NCBI GenBank assembly: GCA_035570275.1
Contig: DATMNI010000277.1
Location: 1-60,867, forward strand
Direction: 5' to 3'
Length of the DNA: 60,867 nucleotides
Source: DATMNI01 sp035570275
Lineage (GTDB): Bacteria > Acidobacteriota > Terriglobia > Bryobacterales > Bryobacteraceae
The position numbers and the translations under genes are program-made. The notes under the pieces are model-generated. The model had not been told where the DNA came from and searched no databases. It saw only the letters and a program-made list of their open reading frames with translations. Positions 28,701-37,945 of this stretch are shown here, one piece after another (positions within the stretch are counted from its first letter, which is position 1; each line of letters starts with the position of its first letter).

Positions 28701-28905
28701 AAATATACGCGCCGTCGGGGGCGCTAACGGTTGTGCGCGTGAGGGCGGTGGCCAGCGCCGTTGCCGTGACTTTGGCGCCCGGCACCGCGGCGCCACTCGG
28801 ATCGAGCACAGTTCCGGCAATCGTTCCGGTGGGATCGGCCGCATATGCAGGCAGTCCCAATAACCAAAACGCACATAACAGAAACACCCAATATTTGTGA
28901 TGCAT
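25714..28905 (-). CDS. Oar-like TonB-dependent outer-membrane receptor
   Basis: A 1063-residue protein. It has a signal peptide, then a carboxypeptidase-regulatory/CnaB-like beta-sandwich (GTIAGTVLDPSGAAVPGAKV, residues 27-110), a plug domain with QSIIELPLNGRNAASLVLL and the TKSGTNQLHGSAFEFLR landmark, and a large beta-barrel ending in an aromatic C-terminus (MALKMIF). This is the type expanded in Acidobacteria for uptake of large glycans or peptides. An AGGAGGGGAAA ribosome site precedes the ATG. It is first in an operon with a molybdoenzyme and a TPR protein. The substrate is unknown. Confidence 0.9.
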   Translation of the reverse strand: MHHKYWVFLLCAFWLLGLPAYAADPTGTIAGTVLDPSGAAVPGAKVTATALATALTRTTVSAPDGAYIFPLLPVGLYTVSIEAHGFRRSEQKGIQVQADQASTVPVKLELGLTTETVSVQANADLVETRTGTLSKVVTQQSIIELPLNGRNAASLVLLAPGTSDLTAGNARGSGDTQQTATYPGAQSISSNGARADDINYNLDGGSNQDHYTNVNNPFPNPDAVEEFSVQTNSYSAEYGRGAGAIVNVVTKSGTNQLHGSAFEFLRNGDLNARNFFAASHDLLKRNQFGGSLGGPIKKDRLFFFGTYQGTVLRNVALANTATVLTDAQRAGNFSGLKQLIDPVTGVPIPGNIIPASRIDPVAAKLLQFIPTSARSDSLITYDLPQRDAEQQTMGRVDYNLNRQRIYGRYLYSAYTHDPTVGSTNLIAARNGYSDRDQSVSVSDTYNFRPNLLNSAIFSFNRINGTIVSGAPFSFPSLGIPIAASTPPEMALTVTGYFSIGTGHPGHFNRQNYHFTDSLHWIKGQHEISVGGDFMKMQVDLINTFRQNGNFRFRGSSYSGDPRSDFMLGTVDRFIQGGGEFAARRGTLGSMFLQDNYRVSSRLVLNLGLRWDPFHPYGDTQGRTECYRPGQTSKKFTNAPLGYLYEGDPGCPSGGSDPSYWQFAPRVGLAYNVGGQGKTTIRSGFGVFYQPPFVEAYNNMVDSAPWSPQVQILNVPFDNPYKAYPNPFPAQYAPFVPPSNVQFILPPSLAVSYTPDWKPGRTMSWNFTVEHQLRNNLLIRAGYVGSKGTHLGYNSDVNAPFPTAGATAGNESQRRPDQNFQEVVEDVSGGNSIYNALQVSLEKRFDHGFTVSANYTYAKSIDQVSYLTDLCGVNVINPYNVGAYRAVSDFNVPQRFVLNYLWQLPSPKEGVMKALLGGWETSGIWNWQSGFPLNITSNDDRSLSAVGNDLADEIGPRSYTSGPLATRIAQWFNTSSFTSARLGTFGNAGRNVLTGPGTFNIDFSAHKVFTIRERWRLQYRAEFFNGLNHTQLNNPDTGVIDSNFGRITGARSPRIVQMALKMIF

Positions 28906-29013
28906 TTTCCCCTCCTGGCGGATAGCGATAAGCTTTAGTACAGTTTCTTCACAAAATTAATCGATGTCAAGTGGCAAGCTCCACGCAGGGTGCTCCCTGC
29001 CAACTATCATCAA

Positions 29014-31029
29014 TCAGCGCTTGGACAGTCGGGTTCGAACCTGTTCCAGGTTGCGTTGGGCGGCCTGGTGCGATGGATTGGCCTTCAACGCGGCCTCGAA
29101 TTGACTGACGGCGCCGGCGAGATCTCCCATTTGGGCCAGGATGATTCCGAAATTATTTCGCAGGTCGGCATTGCCCGGATCGAGTCCGGCCAGTTCGCGA
29201 TAGATATCGGCCGCCGTTGAAAGCCTTCCCGCGGCGATAGCCGCGCCGCCCATACCGATCAGCGCCGCCCGGAGTTGCTCACCTGCCGCGCGATCCCCTG
29301 GAACGGCCGCCAGCACGAGCCGAAGACTCTCGGCTGCCTCCGCGAGTTTGCCCTGCGCCAGAAGGGCATTGGCCAGATTGTACCGGGCATTGGGATATTC
29401 CGGCTGAATCCGAAGCGCATGCCGGAACTGCTCTAAGGCTTCCTCGATCCGGCTCTCCGATTGCAGCGCCGCGCCGTAATTGTTCAACGCTTGCGCCTGC
29501 TCGGGCGCCAGGCGCAAGGCCTCGCGCAGTTGAACGATGGCGGCGGCAGGCTGCTTACGGCTCAACAGCAGCGTGCCTAGATTGAGGTGCGCCGATACGT
29601 CGTCGGGATATTTTGCGATGCGGTGGCGCATCAGCGCTTCCTGCAAAACGGGCCGCTGGTCGCCATCGCCTTCACCATCGCCCCGAACATCTCCCCTAAC
29701 CAGAACCTGCAACCAGAAGTGTCCCATCTCATCGGTAGACTGGTTGCCGCCCACCACGCGCTTCGGGGGAGAATTCGGATTGCGGGGGTTGCCTGCCGAA
29801 TTGTCGTAGTGGAACCGCATTGAAACCACCGTGCCTTTCGGCAGAAACAGAGGCGTGCGGTATCGATAGACGGCCTGCCAGTTGACGTCCCACCGCGGAA
29901 TGCGGATGAGCCATCGGCGCGACCCGCCGGGCAGCGTGGCGTAAGCTTCCAGCAACCTGCCAAGATAGTGCGCATGCGGGTAGACGGCGAGCACGTCCAC
30001 GTCCAGCGGCAGCCGGAAATCGTCGGCGACCAGGAAGTTGCCGGCCCCGGGCGGAATATCCAATGCGCGATCGTTTTCCAGCTTGACCAGCATCGGATGT
30101 TTGACCACCATGGGCTCCTTCGCCGGCGGCTTGCTGGTGAAGTATAGACCTACCGAGGGCTGCACCGCTTCCGGCTTGCCAGAGGGCTGCATATGCACGT
30201 TCAAGACGAGATCGTTGCCGGGATCCAGGCGCCACGCCATGCCTTCCGGCTCCGTCCAGGGCGTACCGCCAGGTTTCCAGAACAGGAAATGGCTGTCGGG
30301 ATCGAAGGTGTCGGTCTCGATCGTGAGATCCATTCCCGGAAACCCTTCGCCCGCCGCTGCCTCCTGGCGCCGCGTGGAGCGCGCACGATCGACCAGTAAG
30401 TTGGCGTGATGCACCCGAGCATTGCCGGGGCGAATCTCGATCGCCTTCACATACCGGGTATCCGGAATCAACGGTGAGATGACGAAGTTCCAGAAGATAT
30501 CGGGACCGTCCGCGGGGAGAGCGAACGGCTTGGAAGCCCGAATCACCAGATCCGGAGGGCCCAACAGCCACTCCGGCGTCACGGCCGGAGCCGCCAAAGC
30601 CGAAGCCGGCGGCGCCACGCTTTCGTGGCGTCCATCGGAGGCCGACCCTTCCGGAGCGCCGGCGCGTGCCCAGGCTTCAATCGACCGGATCTGCGCATCG
30701 CTAAGCCGGCGCTCCCCTATGAAGGCGCCGTAGCCCGGCTCGGGCAACCACGGTGGCATATAGCGGCGCCGCGTCACGGCAGCGATCTGGCTGGCGCGCC
30801 GCCTGGCGTCATCGTAAGTTAGCAGAGGGAACGGCCCGGACTGGCCCGGACCATGGCAGGGCGCACAGTACTGGAACAGGATGGGCGCGATCTCCCGGTT
30901 GTACGTGACAGCATGGTACGTGACAGCATGGGATGTCACAGCCGTCTGCGCTGGGGCCGCCACGCCAACAACACCCGAAAAAACTGCCGGGATGAAGTGG
31001 CGCAGGAACATGAGACGCACGCGACCCAT
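29014..31029 (-). CDS. Cytochrome c / PHM-type copper monooxygenase-like protein with TPR tail
   Basis: A 671-residue exported protein of three parts. Residues 45-125 are a cytochrome-c-like domain with one CAPCH heme site (C55, C58, H59). Residues 155-450 have the two-domain peptidylglycine-monooxygenase fold with ligands for both coppers: H207-H208 and H279 (CuH type), H352, H354 and M435 (CuM type). Residues 470-671 are about five TPRs. A 15-base tandem repeat codes for two HAVTY units just after the leader. It follows the GH36 gene by 21 bases. Activity on a carbon substrate is inferred from intact ligands; the substrate is unknown. The start could also be the ATG at 31011. Confidence 0.82.
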   Translation of the reverse strand: MGRVRLMFLRHFIPAVFSGVVGVAAPAQTAVTSHAVTYHAVTYNREIAPILFQYCAPCHGPGQSGPFPLLTYDDARRRASQIAAVTRRRYMPPWLPEPGYGAFIGERRLSDAQIRSIEAWARAGAPEGSASDGRHESVAPPASALAAPAVTPEWLLGPPDLVIRASKPFALPADGPDIFWNFVISPLIPDTRYVKAIEIRPGNARVHHANLLVDRARSTRRQEAAAGEGFPGMDLTIETDTFDPDSHFLFWKPGGTPWTEPEGMAWRLDPGNDLVLNVHMQPSGKPEAVQPSVGLYFTSKPPAKEPMVVKHPMLVKLENDRALDIPPGAGNFLVADDFRLPLDVDVLAVYPHAHYLGRLLEAYATLPGGSRRWLIRIPRWDVNWQAVYRYRTPLFLPKGTVVSMRFHYDNSAGNPRNPNSPPKRVVGGNQSTDEMGHFWLQVLVRGDVRGDGEGDGDQRPVLQEALMRHRIAKYPDDVSAHLNLGTLLLSRKQPAAAIVQLREALRLAPEQAQALNNYGAALQSESRIEEALEQFRHALRIQPEYPNARYNLANALLAQGKLAEAAESLRLVLAAVPGDRAAGEQLRAALIGMGGAAIAAGRLSTAADIYRELAGLDPGNADLRNNFGIILAQMGDLAGAVSQFEAALKANPSHQAAQRNLEQVRTRLSKR

Positions 31030-31050
31030 GAGATGGCTTCGGCCCCGGAC

Positions 31051-33144
31051 CTACTCCGGATCGGCCCGGATGAGAAGATGCTTCTCAAATTCCACGTCGA
31101 TGGCGCCGGTGGGCCCGTTTACCGCGCCTAACTCCTTGCTGTTTTCATAATCGACGATCCGGAACCGGCCCCGCCCGAGACCCCGCAGCTCGACCTTGCC
31201 CTTCCACTGCGGCGCAAAAAACGAATAATACACCTTGCCGGATTTTCGAATGGCATGCGCCTCCGGCCGGTCGAAACCGATGTCGTACAGCGCGCCCAGG
31301 TATTCGCCGCGGGAAAGCATTTGCGCGTTGTAAAGACCCACCCACTTGCCCCAGATCTCTTCTTTGTCCGGCGTCAGGTCCAGGCGGTTTCGCTGCGCCG
31401 AACCCACAGGCCACGTGAATTGCGTTCCCACCACGCCGCCGATCCCCAGCGTCGACGCAAAGTCCTGCCGCCCGTCGCTCAGTTCCACGTGATCGCCGAA
31501 ATAAGCAATGGCATCGCCGTGCAGCGCTTTCAGGGTCTTTCCCTTGGTGCGGATCTGCCAGGAGTTGTGCGGGTCGGAGGCCACGCTCATATTCAGGTTG
31601 GGAAGCGTGAAGAAGTTGAACGACGTGCCGCAAGGGCAGAACTCCACCAAAGCATCCGGCTTGATGCTGCGCGCCGTATCGTAGATCATCTTGAAAAACT
31701 TGGGCAGCGCCTCCACCGATTCCTCCGGCCGGGCGTGCTTGTGAGCGGGGTTGTAGCACGGCGGCACGGCGTTCATGTGCTGCCCGTCGAGTTTCAAACC
31801 GTCGTAGCCCCAATCGCGAAACATCTTGATCACCAGTTGGCGATGGTATTCGATGGCTGCCGGATCGGCCGGGCAAAAATACCAATCGTTCCAATAGGAG
31901 ATCTTTTGCTTTGAGCCGTCCTCGTTCAGCAGCAGTTCCTCAGGGTGATTCTTGGCCACGTCAGACTCGGGCTTAGCCGCCAGGGGAGCCCACCAAAGTT
32001 GCGCGCGAAAGCCTGCTGCGTGGATCTTGTCCACCAGCGCTTTCATGTCCCGGTCGCCATTGGGAAATTTCGATGGCAGCAGAGCCCAATCGCCTTCGTT
32101 GGTCTGCCATCCGTCATCCACGCCTACCCACGCAAAACCCAGCTTCTTGACTTCCGGCAGGGCTTGTTCCACCTGCAACGGGGTGAAGGTCTTGCCATAT
32201 CCCCAGGCGCACCAGATGGGGCCGAATGCGCTCTCGGGCGCGGGATTGAACTTGATGCCCCGCCGCTGCATCACGGCGCTGTAATCCTGGAAGCTCTGAA
32301 AGTAATCGCGCTGATGGACCGCCGCGAATGTGTCAAAGGTGTCGAGTGTCTTTCCGGGCTTTAGAATGGTGTTTGTCTGGAAGCTGAGCGCCAGCGTTGC
32401 ATGCGTTGCGTCCGGCATGGCCACCGGCAGAGAAACCAGTTTGGGCGCATGCTCCAGGTGGCCCACGGCGATGCCGATATCCCGTCGCCACACGTCCGCA
32501 ACTGGTGTTCCGCCGCCGTAATCGGTGGCATTCATGCCGAGAAAGTTTTCTTGTTTGAAATTGACCTTTAACGGCAGCACCCAGTCGGGACGATTGCGGT
32601 AAGAGCCGCTTTGGTAGGACCAGAAGGCCGGTTCGTCCGAGCCTGCCGCGGTAATGGAATAGCTGTTGTTCGTCCATCCCGTCACGCGCAACGCGTCAGC
32701 CGATTGATTTGCGTAATGCACCTGGAAGAAGGCCATCCGCGGGATCTCGTCGTAAACCGTCACCACGACCGTCTTTTGGAGACCGCCCGAACGCAGCCCG
32801 CCCGAAACCCCCGTAATCGAAAGGCGGCGTCCGTGGCCGAGTTCGTCGCGCACAGTCTCCTGCTTGTGACCGCTTAACGTGAAGTCCTGAATCGGTGAGG
32901 CCGCGCCCGGGGTAACCAATGTGGTGATGAACTCAGAGGGTCCGAAGTCCCCGGCCGGAGTCGCCCTGCCATCGAATTTAGCCACAATGCGGCTGTGCAG
33001 CAGAGAATTGAATTCAACCCGGATGTTCTTCGTTTCGATGCCGATGATGGCCGACGCCGCCCGCACCGGCGCCTGTGGGAGCATACTGCAAAGTCCAAAG
33101 AGCAGCGGGTAAACGTTCAAGGTGGTCCGTGTCACTCCTGTCAC
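31051..33144 (-). CDS. GH36-type alpha-galactosidase (melibiase)
   Basis: A 697-residue glycoside hydrolase with a leader peptide (PLLFGLCSMLPQAPVRA). An N-terminal beta-supersandwich precedes a TIM barrel containing WCAWGYGKTF, WVGVDDGWQ, and the nucleophile aspartate in YDGLKLDGQHMN; SVASDPHNSW supplies the likely acid-base aspartate. It would hydrolyse terminal alpha-galactosides in the periplasm. The start is a GTG at 33144 with GGGAGG five bases upstream. It follows the DUF5009 gene by 16 bases and precedes the copper protein by 21, so the three are one operon behind the TonB receptor at 37945. Confidence 0.85.
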   Translation of the reverse strand: MTGVTRTTLNVYPLLFGLCSMLPQAPVRAASAIIGIETKNIRVEFNSLLHSRIVAKFDGRATPAGDFGPSEFITTLVTPGAASPIQDFTLSGHKQETVRDELGHGRRLSITGVSGGLRSGGLQKTVVVTVYDEIPRMAFFQVHYANQSADALRVTGWTNNSYSITAAGSDEPAFWSYQSGSYRNRPDWVLPLKVNFKQENFLGMNATDYGGGTPVADVWRRDIGIAVGHLEHAPKLVSLPVAMPDATHATLALSFQTNTILKPGKTLDTFDTFAAVHQRDYFQSFQDYSAVMQRRGIKFNPAPESAFGPIWCAWGYGKTFTPLQVEQALPEVKKLGFAWVGVDDGWQTNEGDWALLPSKFPNGDRDMKALVDKIHAAGFRAQLWWAPLAAKPESDVAKNHPEELLLNEDGSKQKISYWNDWYFCPADPAAIEYHRQLVIKMFRDWGYDGLKLDGQHMNAVPPCYNPAHKHARPEESVEALPKFFKMIYDTARSIKPDALVEFCPCGTSFNFFTLPNLNMSVASDPHNSWQIRTKGKTLKALHGDAIAYFGDHVELSDGRQDFASTLGIGGVVGTQFTWPVGSAQRNRLDLTPDKEEIWGKWVGLYNAQMLSRGEYLGALYDIGFDRPEAHAIRKSGKVYYSFFAPQWKGKVELRGLGRGRFRIVDYENSKELGAVNGPTGAIDVEFEKHLLIRADPE

Positions 33145-33160
33145 TCCCGTCCTCCCGCGC

Positions 33161-34279
33161 CTATAGCTTGAAGAAGATCTTCCGCCTGTAAAGCCAATAG
33201 CACATCAAATACATTACCAGCAGTACCGCACAGGCCTGGGCGACAGGCGCGAAATCGCCGAGCAACGTGAAACGAAACGTGAATACGCCGACTGCGCGGT
33301 TCAGCCAGGAACGCAAAACCTCTTCCACAGAGTAGATGAAAATTGAATTGGCGCCGATCACGATAAAGGGAAAAGTCCATCGCGTGTAGCCCTTCACTTC
33401 GACCACCCAATAGAAACCGAGGAGCATCAACAGCACCCAGCCCGTGCTGAAAATCGTGAACGAAGAAGTGCAGATGCGCTTGACGATGGGGTTCAACGGG
33501 TGGATCAGGAACCCGACCACCAGACAGGCGATGGCGGAAATTCCGAGCGCCTGCATCTTGAATGTATTCGACCTCCGGCTCTGCAACAGTTGGCCCGTCC
33601 AGACGCCGAACAGCGTAGTGACGGTGCTGGTAATGAAGTTGATGTTGGTCCAATAATCCGGGTTCATGTGCCCGAAGACTGCTTTGTCGATTACCGCGCC
33701 GATATTAGTGGTCTTCGACAGGAAGGGCCCTTCGGTGCCAGGGAAGACCACAAACAGCGCCCAGTGTCCGATCAGTAAAGCCGCCGCTATGGCAGCTTGC
33801 CAGCGGAACTCGAGCTGCATGATGAGATAGCACAGGAAGTACGTAAGCCCAATTTGCGCCAGGACATTGATGAGCTGGAAGTGCAATCTGCCGGATGAGA
33901 TCGACATGAGAATCTGGCTCATCAGGATCAATCGGAAACTGCGCACCGCGATGTGACGGAAGAGTTCGCGGTCGCCGGCGCCCTGCGCGCGTCGAATGGC
34001 GATGGCGAAAGGCATCGCCACCCCCACCATGAACATGAACGCGGGCTGAATCAGATCCCAGAACGCGATCCACTCCCACGGCCGATGATCGAACTGATTG
34101 GCGATCCAGGTGAAAGCGGGCCGGTTTCGGGCCAGGGCTCCAAGACCGAAGCCGCCGGAGACGAGCACGAACATGATGAACCCGCGGTAGGCGTCCAGCG
34201 CCAGGTAGCGTTTGGTTTCGAGCGCCGGTTTGATTTGATCCTTCGCAGATTCGATTGCCGTTGTGGTCAGGGTAGCCAT
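33161..34279 (-). CDS. DUF5009 membrane acetyltransferase (heparan N-acetyltransferase-like)
   Basis: A 372-residue integral membrane protein with about ten hydrophobic helices. YLALDAYRGFIMFVLV near residue 25 is the signature of the HGSNAT/NagX family, which moves acetyl from cytoplasmic acetyl-CoA across the membrane to an amino sugar on the other side. A conserved histidine (FRHIAVRSFRL) follows the first loop. Its place before an alpha-galactosidase suggests it modifies a sugar taken up or processed in the periplasm. It starts 124 bases beyond the receptor stop, with a palindromic repeat in that gap. Confidence 0.85.
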   Translation of the reverse strand: MATLTTTAIESAKDQIKPALETKRYLALDAYRGFIMFVLVSGGFGLGALARNRPAFTWIANQFDHRPWEWIAFWDLIQPAFMFMVGVAMPFAIAIRRAQGAGDRELFRHIAVRSFRLILMSQILMSISSGRLHFQLINVLAQIGLTYFLCYLIMQLEFRWQAAIAAALLIGHWALFVVFPGTEGPFLSKTTNIGAVIDKAVFGHMNPDYWTNINFITSTVTTLFGVWTGQLLQSRRSNTFKMQALGISAIACLVVGFLIHPLNPIVKRICTSSFTIFSTGWVLLMLLGFYWVVEVKGYTRWTFPFIVIGANSIFIYSVEEVLRSWLNRAVGVFTFRFTLLGDFAPVAQACAVLLVMYLMCYWLYRRKIFFKL

Positions 34280-34316
34280 GCTTCTCCCATTGTAGCCGCG
34301 CGGCCGCGGCGTTCAA

Positions 34317-34369
34317 CCCCTCCCTTACGGTCAGGGCTCTGATCGGAGCCGCGAGCGTCAGCGAGCGGT
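34317..34369. repeat. Dispersed palindromic repeat family 1, copy 2
   Basis: Shares the core GGCTCTGATCGGAGCCGCGA and the end CAGCGAGCGGT with the copies at 21771 and 59769; the opposite arm reads CCCTCCCTTACGGTC. It lies between the receptor stop and the DUF5009 start and may act as an attenuator or mRNA-stabilising hairpin. Confidence 0.7.
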
Positions 34370-34402
34370 ATTCATGCGCGCACATTCCTCGCGGCCATAG
34401 CG

Positions 34403-37400
34403 CTAGAAGTTGAACTTCACCGAGAGTTGAATGACGCGCGGCTGGTTGCCGTTAGTGCTGCTGACATTGGCCTTGTTGACGGATCCGAAAGCCGAACTGG
34501 TCAGCGTGCTGCTCGGTTGCGCCTGATAGAAGTTAAATTTGTTGCTGACATTGAAGACCTCCGCGCGGAACTGCACGGTCGCTCGCTCGCGGATGCGCGT
34601 TGTCTTGTTCAACGATGCGTCCGCATTGGGAGCGCTCATGGTCCGTATCTGGCCCGAATAAGTCGGTTCGGCAGCCGGCGCGAACAGCGGCTCGCTCAGG
34701 AAGTTGTAACCGGTGCAGCCGGCCTTGGCGCTAAAGGACTGCAGCGTGATCGTTCCATTTGTATTCCATTGCGCCACACACGGCTGGACCACCTGCACGG
34801 CCGGAGCGTTCCAGTTGATGTTCGGAAGCTTGGCTTCGCTAACATAGATAAAATTGCTGGGCAGCTTCCACGGTATCCCCGAGTGGTACGAGAATAGAAC
34901 GTTGGTTTCCCACCCGCTGACAATCCGGCTGAGCAAGCGGCTGGACGGCTTCAAGAACGGCTTGCCGTCGCCGAAGGGAAGCTCATACACGGCCGACAAT
35001 TTCACGTTGTGGGTCTGGTCGTATTGATAAATACTGCGCTCCCGCACCCGCTGCTGGATGTCATTAAAGCCGTTTTGATACACCTGCTTGGAAAGCGTCC
35101 AGTTGGCGACCAGAGTCAGTCCGTTCTTGGCCCGGACTTCATAGCCAAGCTGCATAGAGTTGTACCAGGAGGCATTGGCGTTGGCATCGTTCAACGTGAT
35201 GCCGCCAAACTGCGGGTACGGCGCCAATAACGTGGAGCGCGCCAGTGTAGGACTGCTGAAATAGGATGTGCCGTTGAACGGCGCCTGCTGGTAGAACGGG
35301 TTCGGAATCAATGCCTGGCAGAAAGATGCTGTACCGCCTTCCCACGCGTCGCACTGCTGCCGAAGGCTCAGCGGAATCGCGTTGACCGATTCGGATGATT
35401 CCAGATTCTTGCCACGGCTGCCGACATAACTGGCATCGAGCTTGGCATGCCCCGGCAGTTCGTATTGAAAGCCGAACGAGAACTGGTCCACGTTCGGCAG
35501 CGTGAAGCCGTGATTCACAACCGTCAAGCCTTGGCCAACGTTCGTGAGCAGGCCGGCGGATGGTCCCGGAGGAAGCAGCAGACCCGAAGGGAACGGATTG
35601 TTGATCAGGTTGGGAATGGGCGTACGGCCTCCGTCCACGGAAGTCACCAATGGCGTGGATGTGCTAAAGCCGGTGCTCTGGATATAGTTGTTGGTGGGAT
35701 TCAGATAGTAGCGGCCCCAGCCGCCGCGAATCACCAGCTTGTCTTTAAGCCGATACGCAAAACCGGCTCGCGGCTGGATGGCGCGCATATACGTATCGGC
35801 GGCGCCCCGCGGCTGGCCATTTACTCCGGCGAATAGCAGACCGCCAGTCACCGAAGGAAACCCCGGGTACTGCTGGCGATTGATGAGCCCGTCCACGGGG
35901 TTAGGCGCCTTCGGGTCGAAGCCGCGGTCCATGCGATTGTAGCGCTCCGTGGGCGGAAGGTTGAAGTCCCAGCGCAATCCCAGATTAAGCGTCAGCCGCT
36001 TGCTGACGCGCCAGTCATCCTGCACCCACGGGGCATAGTAGGCATACTTGTAGACACCCAGTAAACTGAAGCCGGAACTGCCGCTGCTCGGCGTGCCGAG
36101 AAGAAAAGACGCGATGCTGTTGCCGCTCAGGGGGTCGGCCTGTGAGTAATTCTGCTGGGTCCAACCCGGATCGGCGCTCAGGCTGAGAGCGGTGCTGAAG
36201 TTCTGCGTCACATACTGAATGTCGCGCAAATCCGCGCCCGCCTTGATCGAGTGGCCGCGCACATTCCAATTCAAACTGGTGGCCAGCGCCCCAGTGTTGG
36301 TAATGTTGCCAGTCGGATACTGGCCCAGGTTGAAGTAATTGGAAAAGCTATAGGTCCCGAAGAATGCTCCGCCCGGAAGCGCGGCCGCCAGCGACGCCGG
36401 AAAACCCAGCGTAGTCGGGCTGACGCCGGCGTTGGCGTCGCCGCGGTCTTCGCCCAGATACCGGCTGAATGAGATGCGCGCGTTGAGCACCATTTGGGGC
36501 GACACCACTCCTACCCAGTCCAGACTGAGGCCATCGTTAGTGCGCACTTCTGGGAGAGATCCGCTTTGACCTATTCCCGTAATGGAATTCGAGCCGTCCC
36601 ATCCCATCTCCAGCCGGTTGCTGCGGTTCTCCCGGACGGAGACATGGTTCTTACTGCCGATCTGCTGATCGAATTTAAGCACCTGGTTGTAGAAGGCATC
36701 CTTGTCCGGTGCGTCGAAGAACTGATTTCCCTGCGAATATCCCTGGCCAGGCGAGGTAGTATTTGGCTGCGGAAAGTAGCTGAGGATCTTCTTGGCGATG
36801 GGGTTAATCCGGTCGCCGGGAATGATGTTCCCAGGGAAAGGCTGCCGCACCCACGTCCCATTGACATTTTGGCCCGTGGCAGGGTCGTAGATCGTAATCG
36901 GCTGTCCGACACCATTCACCAGTTTGCTGAAGTCGCCCGTGGAAAACTCCGGCGCGGGAACCGAAAGCGTATACGGGCGCGGCGTGTTTTCGCGATACTT
37001 TTCATAATCAAACATGAAAAAGGTTTTGTTGCGGCCGTCGCAAAGCTTCGGAATGTAAACGGGACCGGCGATCTGGCCTCCATACTGGTCCAGATAGTGA
37101 TCGCCTTTCGGCGCGCCGACGGCATTGTTCTGGAATGCGTTGGCGTCCCAGGCCTTGCGGCGGGCAAATTCGTAGGCGGTTCCGTGCACGGAATTGGTGC
37201 CGCTCTTTAGCGAGACGTTGACGATGCCCCCGCTGGTGTGGCCGTATTGCGCATCATAAGAATTGGTCTGGATCTTGAATTCCTGCACGGCATCCACCGG
37301 CGGCACGTAGGCAAGGTTGTTGCTGCCGGCCTGCGCATTATTGGGCGTCCCATCCAGCAGGAATTCATTGCTGGAAAACAGTCCGCCATTGATGGTCCAC

Positions 37401-37945
37401 TGGGCAATGGCCCCGTTGTCGAACGGTCGCTGGTAGATGACCGTCCCGTTGAAATTCACGCCCGCCGCGATTTTGGCGAGCATGAATGGGTTCCGGCCGT
37501 TCAAAGGCATTTCCGCCACGGTGCGCTCGTCGACCAGAGTGCCGCGATCAGCCTTAGCGGTTTCGAGCAGCGGCGCCTCGCCGGTGACGGTAAGTTGCTC
37601 CGTTACCGCGCCCACCTCCAGAGCGATATCCAACCCGACCGTATCGCCCACGCTCAAGGACAAGCCCTCGCGCACGAATTTCTTGAAGCCCGGTGCTTCG
37701 ACCGTTACACTGTACGATCCCGGTATCAAGAATGGAGCCGCGTATTGGCCCGCGCTGTCCGTTAGTGTGGTGCTGGCAATATTGGTCCCGGTGTTTCTAA
37801 CCTCGACTTTCACGCCGGGCACGGCCGCTCCCGAAGAGTCCGCCACGCGGCCCTTGAGGGTGGCATCCACTCCCTGCGCCAACAGACCAGCCGGAACGGC
37901 CAGGCCAAAGAAAGAAACGAACAATGCGAGCTTTTGTCGTGTCAT
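34403..37945 (-). CDS. Oar-like TonB-dependent outer-membrane receptor
   Basis: A 1180-residue receptor. It has a signal peptide (LALFVSFFGLAVPAGLLAQ), a carboxypeptidase-regulatory domain (GRVADSSGAAVPGVKVEVRN), the plug signature AEMPLNGRNPFMLAKIAAG, SLKSGTNSVHGTAYEFARR, and a beta-barrel ending in LSVKFNF. A GGAGAG ribosome site eight bases before the ATG at 37945 fixes the start; the frame stays open 112 codons further up, but that part is basic, low-complexity and unlike a leader. It heads the operon with DUF5009, GH36 and the copper protein, which suggests a galactose-containing or amino-sugar-containing glycan. Confidence 0.9.
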   Translation of the reverse strand: MTRQKLALFVSFFGLAVPAGLLAQGVDATLKGRVADSSGAAVPGVKVEVRNTGTNIASTTLTDSAGQYAAPFLIPGSYSVTVEAPGFKKFVREGLSLSVGDTVGLDIALEVGAVTEQLTVTGEAPLLETAKADRGTLVDERTVAEMPLNGRNPFMLAKIAAGVNFNGTVIYQRPFDNGAIAQWTINGGLFSSNEFLLDGTPNNAQAGSNNLAYVPPVDAVQEFKIQTNSYDAQYGHTSGGIVNVSLKSGTNSVHGTAYEFARRKAWDANAFQNNAVGAPKGDHYLDQYGGQIAGPVYIPKLCDGRNKTFFMFDYEKYRENTPRPYTLSVPAPEFSTGDFSKLVNGVGQPITIYDPATGQNVNGTWVRQPFPGNIIPGDRINPIAKKILSYFPQPNTTSPGQGYSQGNQFFDAPDKDAFYNQVLKFDQQIGSKNHVSVRENRSNRLEMGWDGSNSITGIGQSGSLPEVRTNDGLSLDWVGVVSPQMVLNARISFSRYLGEDRGDANAGVSPTTLGFPASLAAALPGGAFFGTYSFSNYFNLGQYPTGNITNTGALATSLNWNVRGHSIKAGADLRDIQYVTQNFSTALSLSADPGWTQQNYSQADPLSGNSIASFLLGTPSSGSSGFSLLGVYKYAYYAPWVQDDWRVSKRLTLNLGLRWDFNLPPTERYNRMDRGFDPKAPNPVDGLINRQQYPGFPSVTGGLLFAGVNGQPRGAADTYMRAIQPRAGFAYRLKDKLVIRGGWGRYYLNPTNNYIQSTGFSTSTPLVTSVDGGRTPIPNLINNPFPSGLLLPPGPSAGLLTNVGQGLTVVNHGFTLPNVDQFSFGFQYELPGHAKLDASYVGSRGKNLESSESVNAIPLSLRQQCDAWEGGTASFCQALIPNPFYQQAPFNGTSYFSSPTLARSTLLAPYPQFGGITLNDANANASWYNSMQLGYEVRAKNGLTLVANWTLSKQVYQNGFNDIQQRVRERSIYQYDQTHNVKLSAVYELPFGDGKPFLKPSSRLLSRIVSGWETNVLFSYHSGIPWKLPSNFIYVSEAKLPNINWNAPAVQVVQPCVAQWNTNGTITLQSFSAKAGCTGYNFLSEPLFAPAAEPTYSGQIRTMSAPNADASLNKTTRIRERATVQFRAEVFNVSNKFNFYQAQPSSTLTSSAFGSVNKANVSSTNGNQPRVIQLSVKFNF

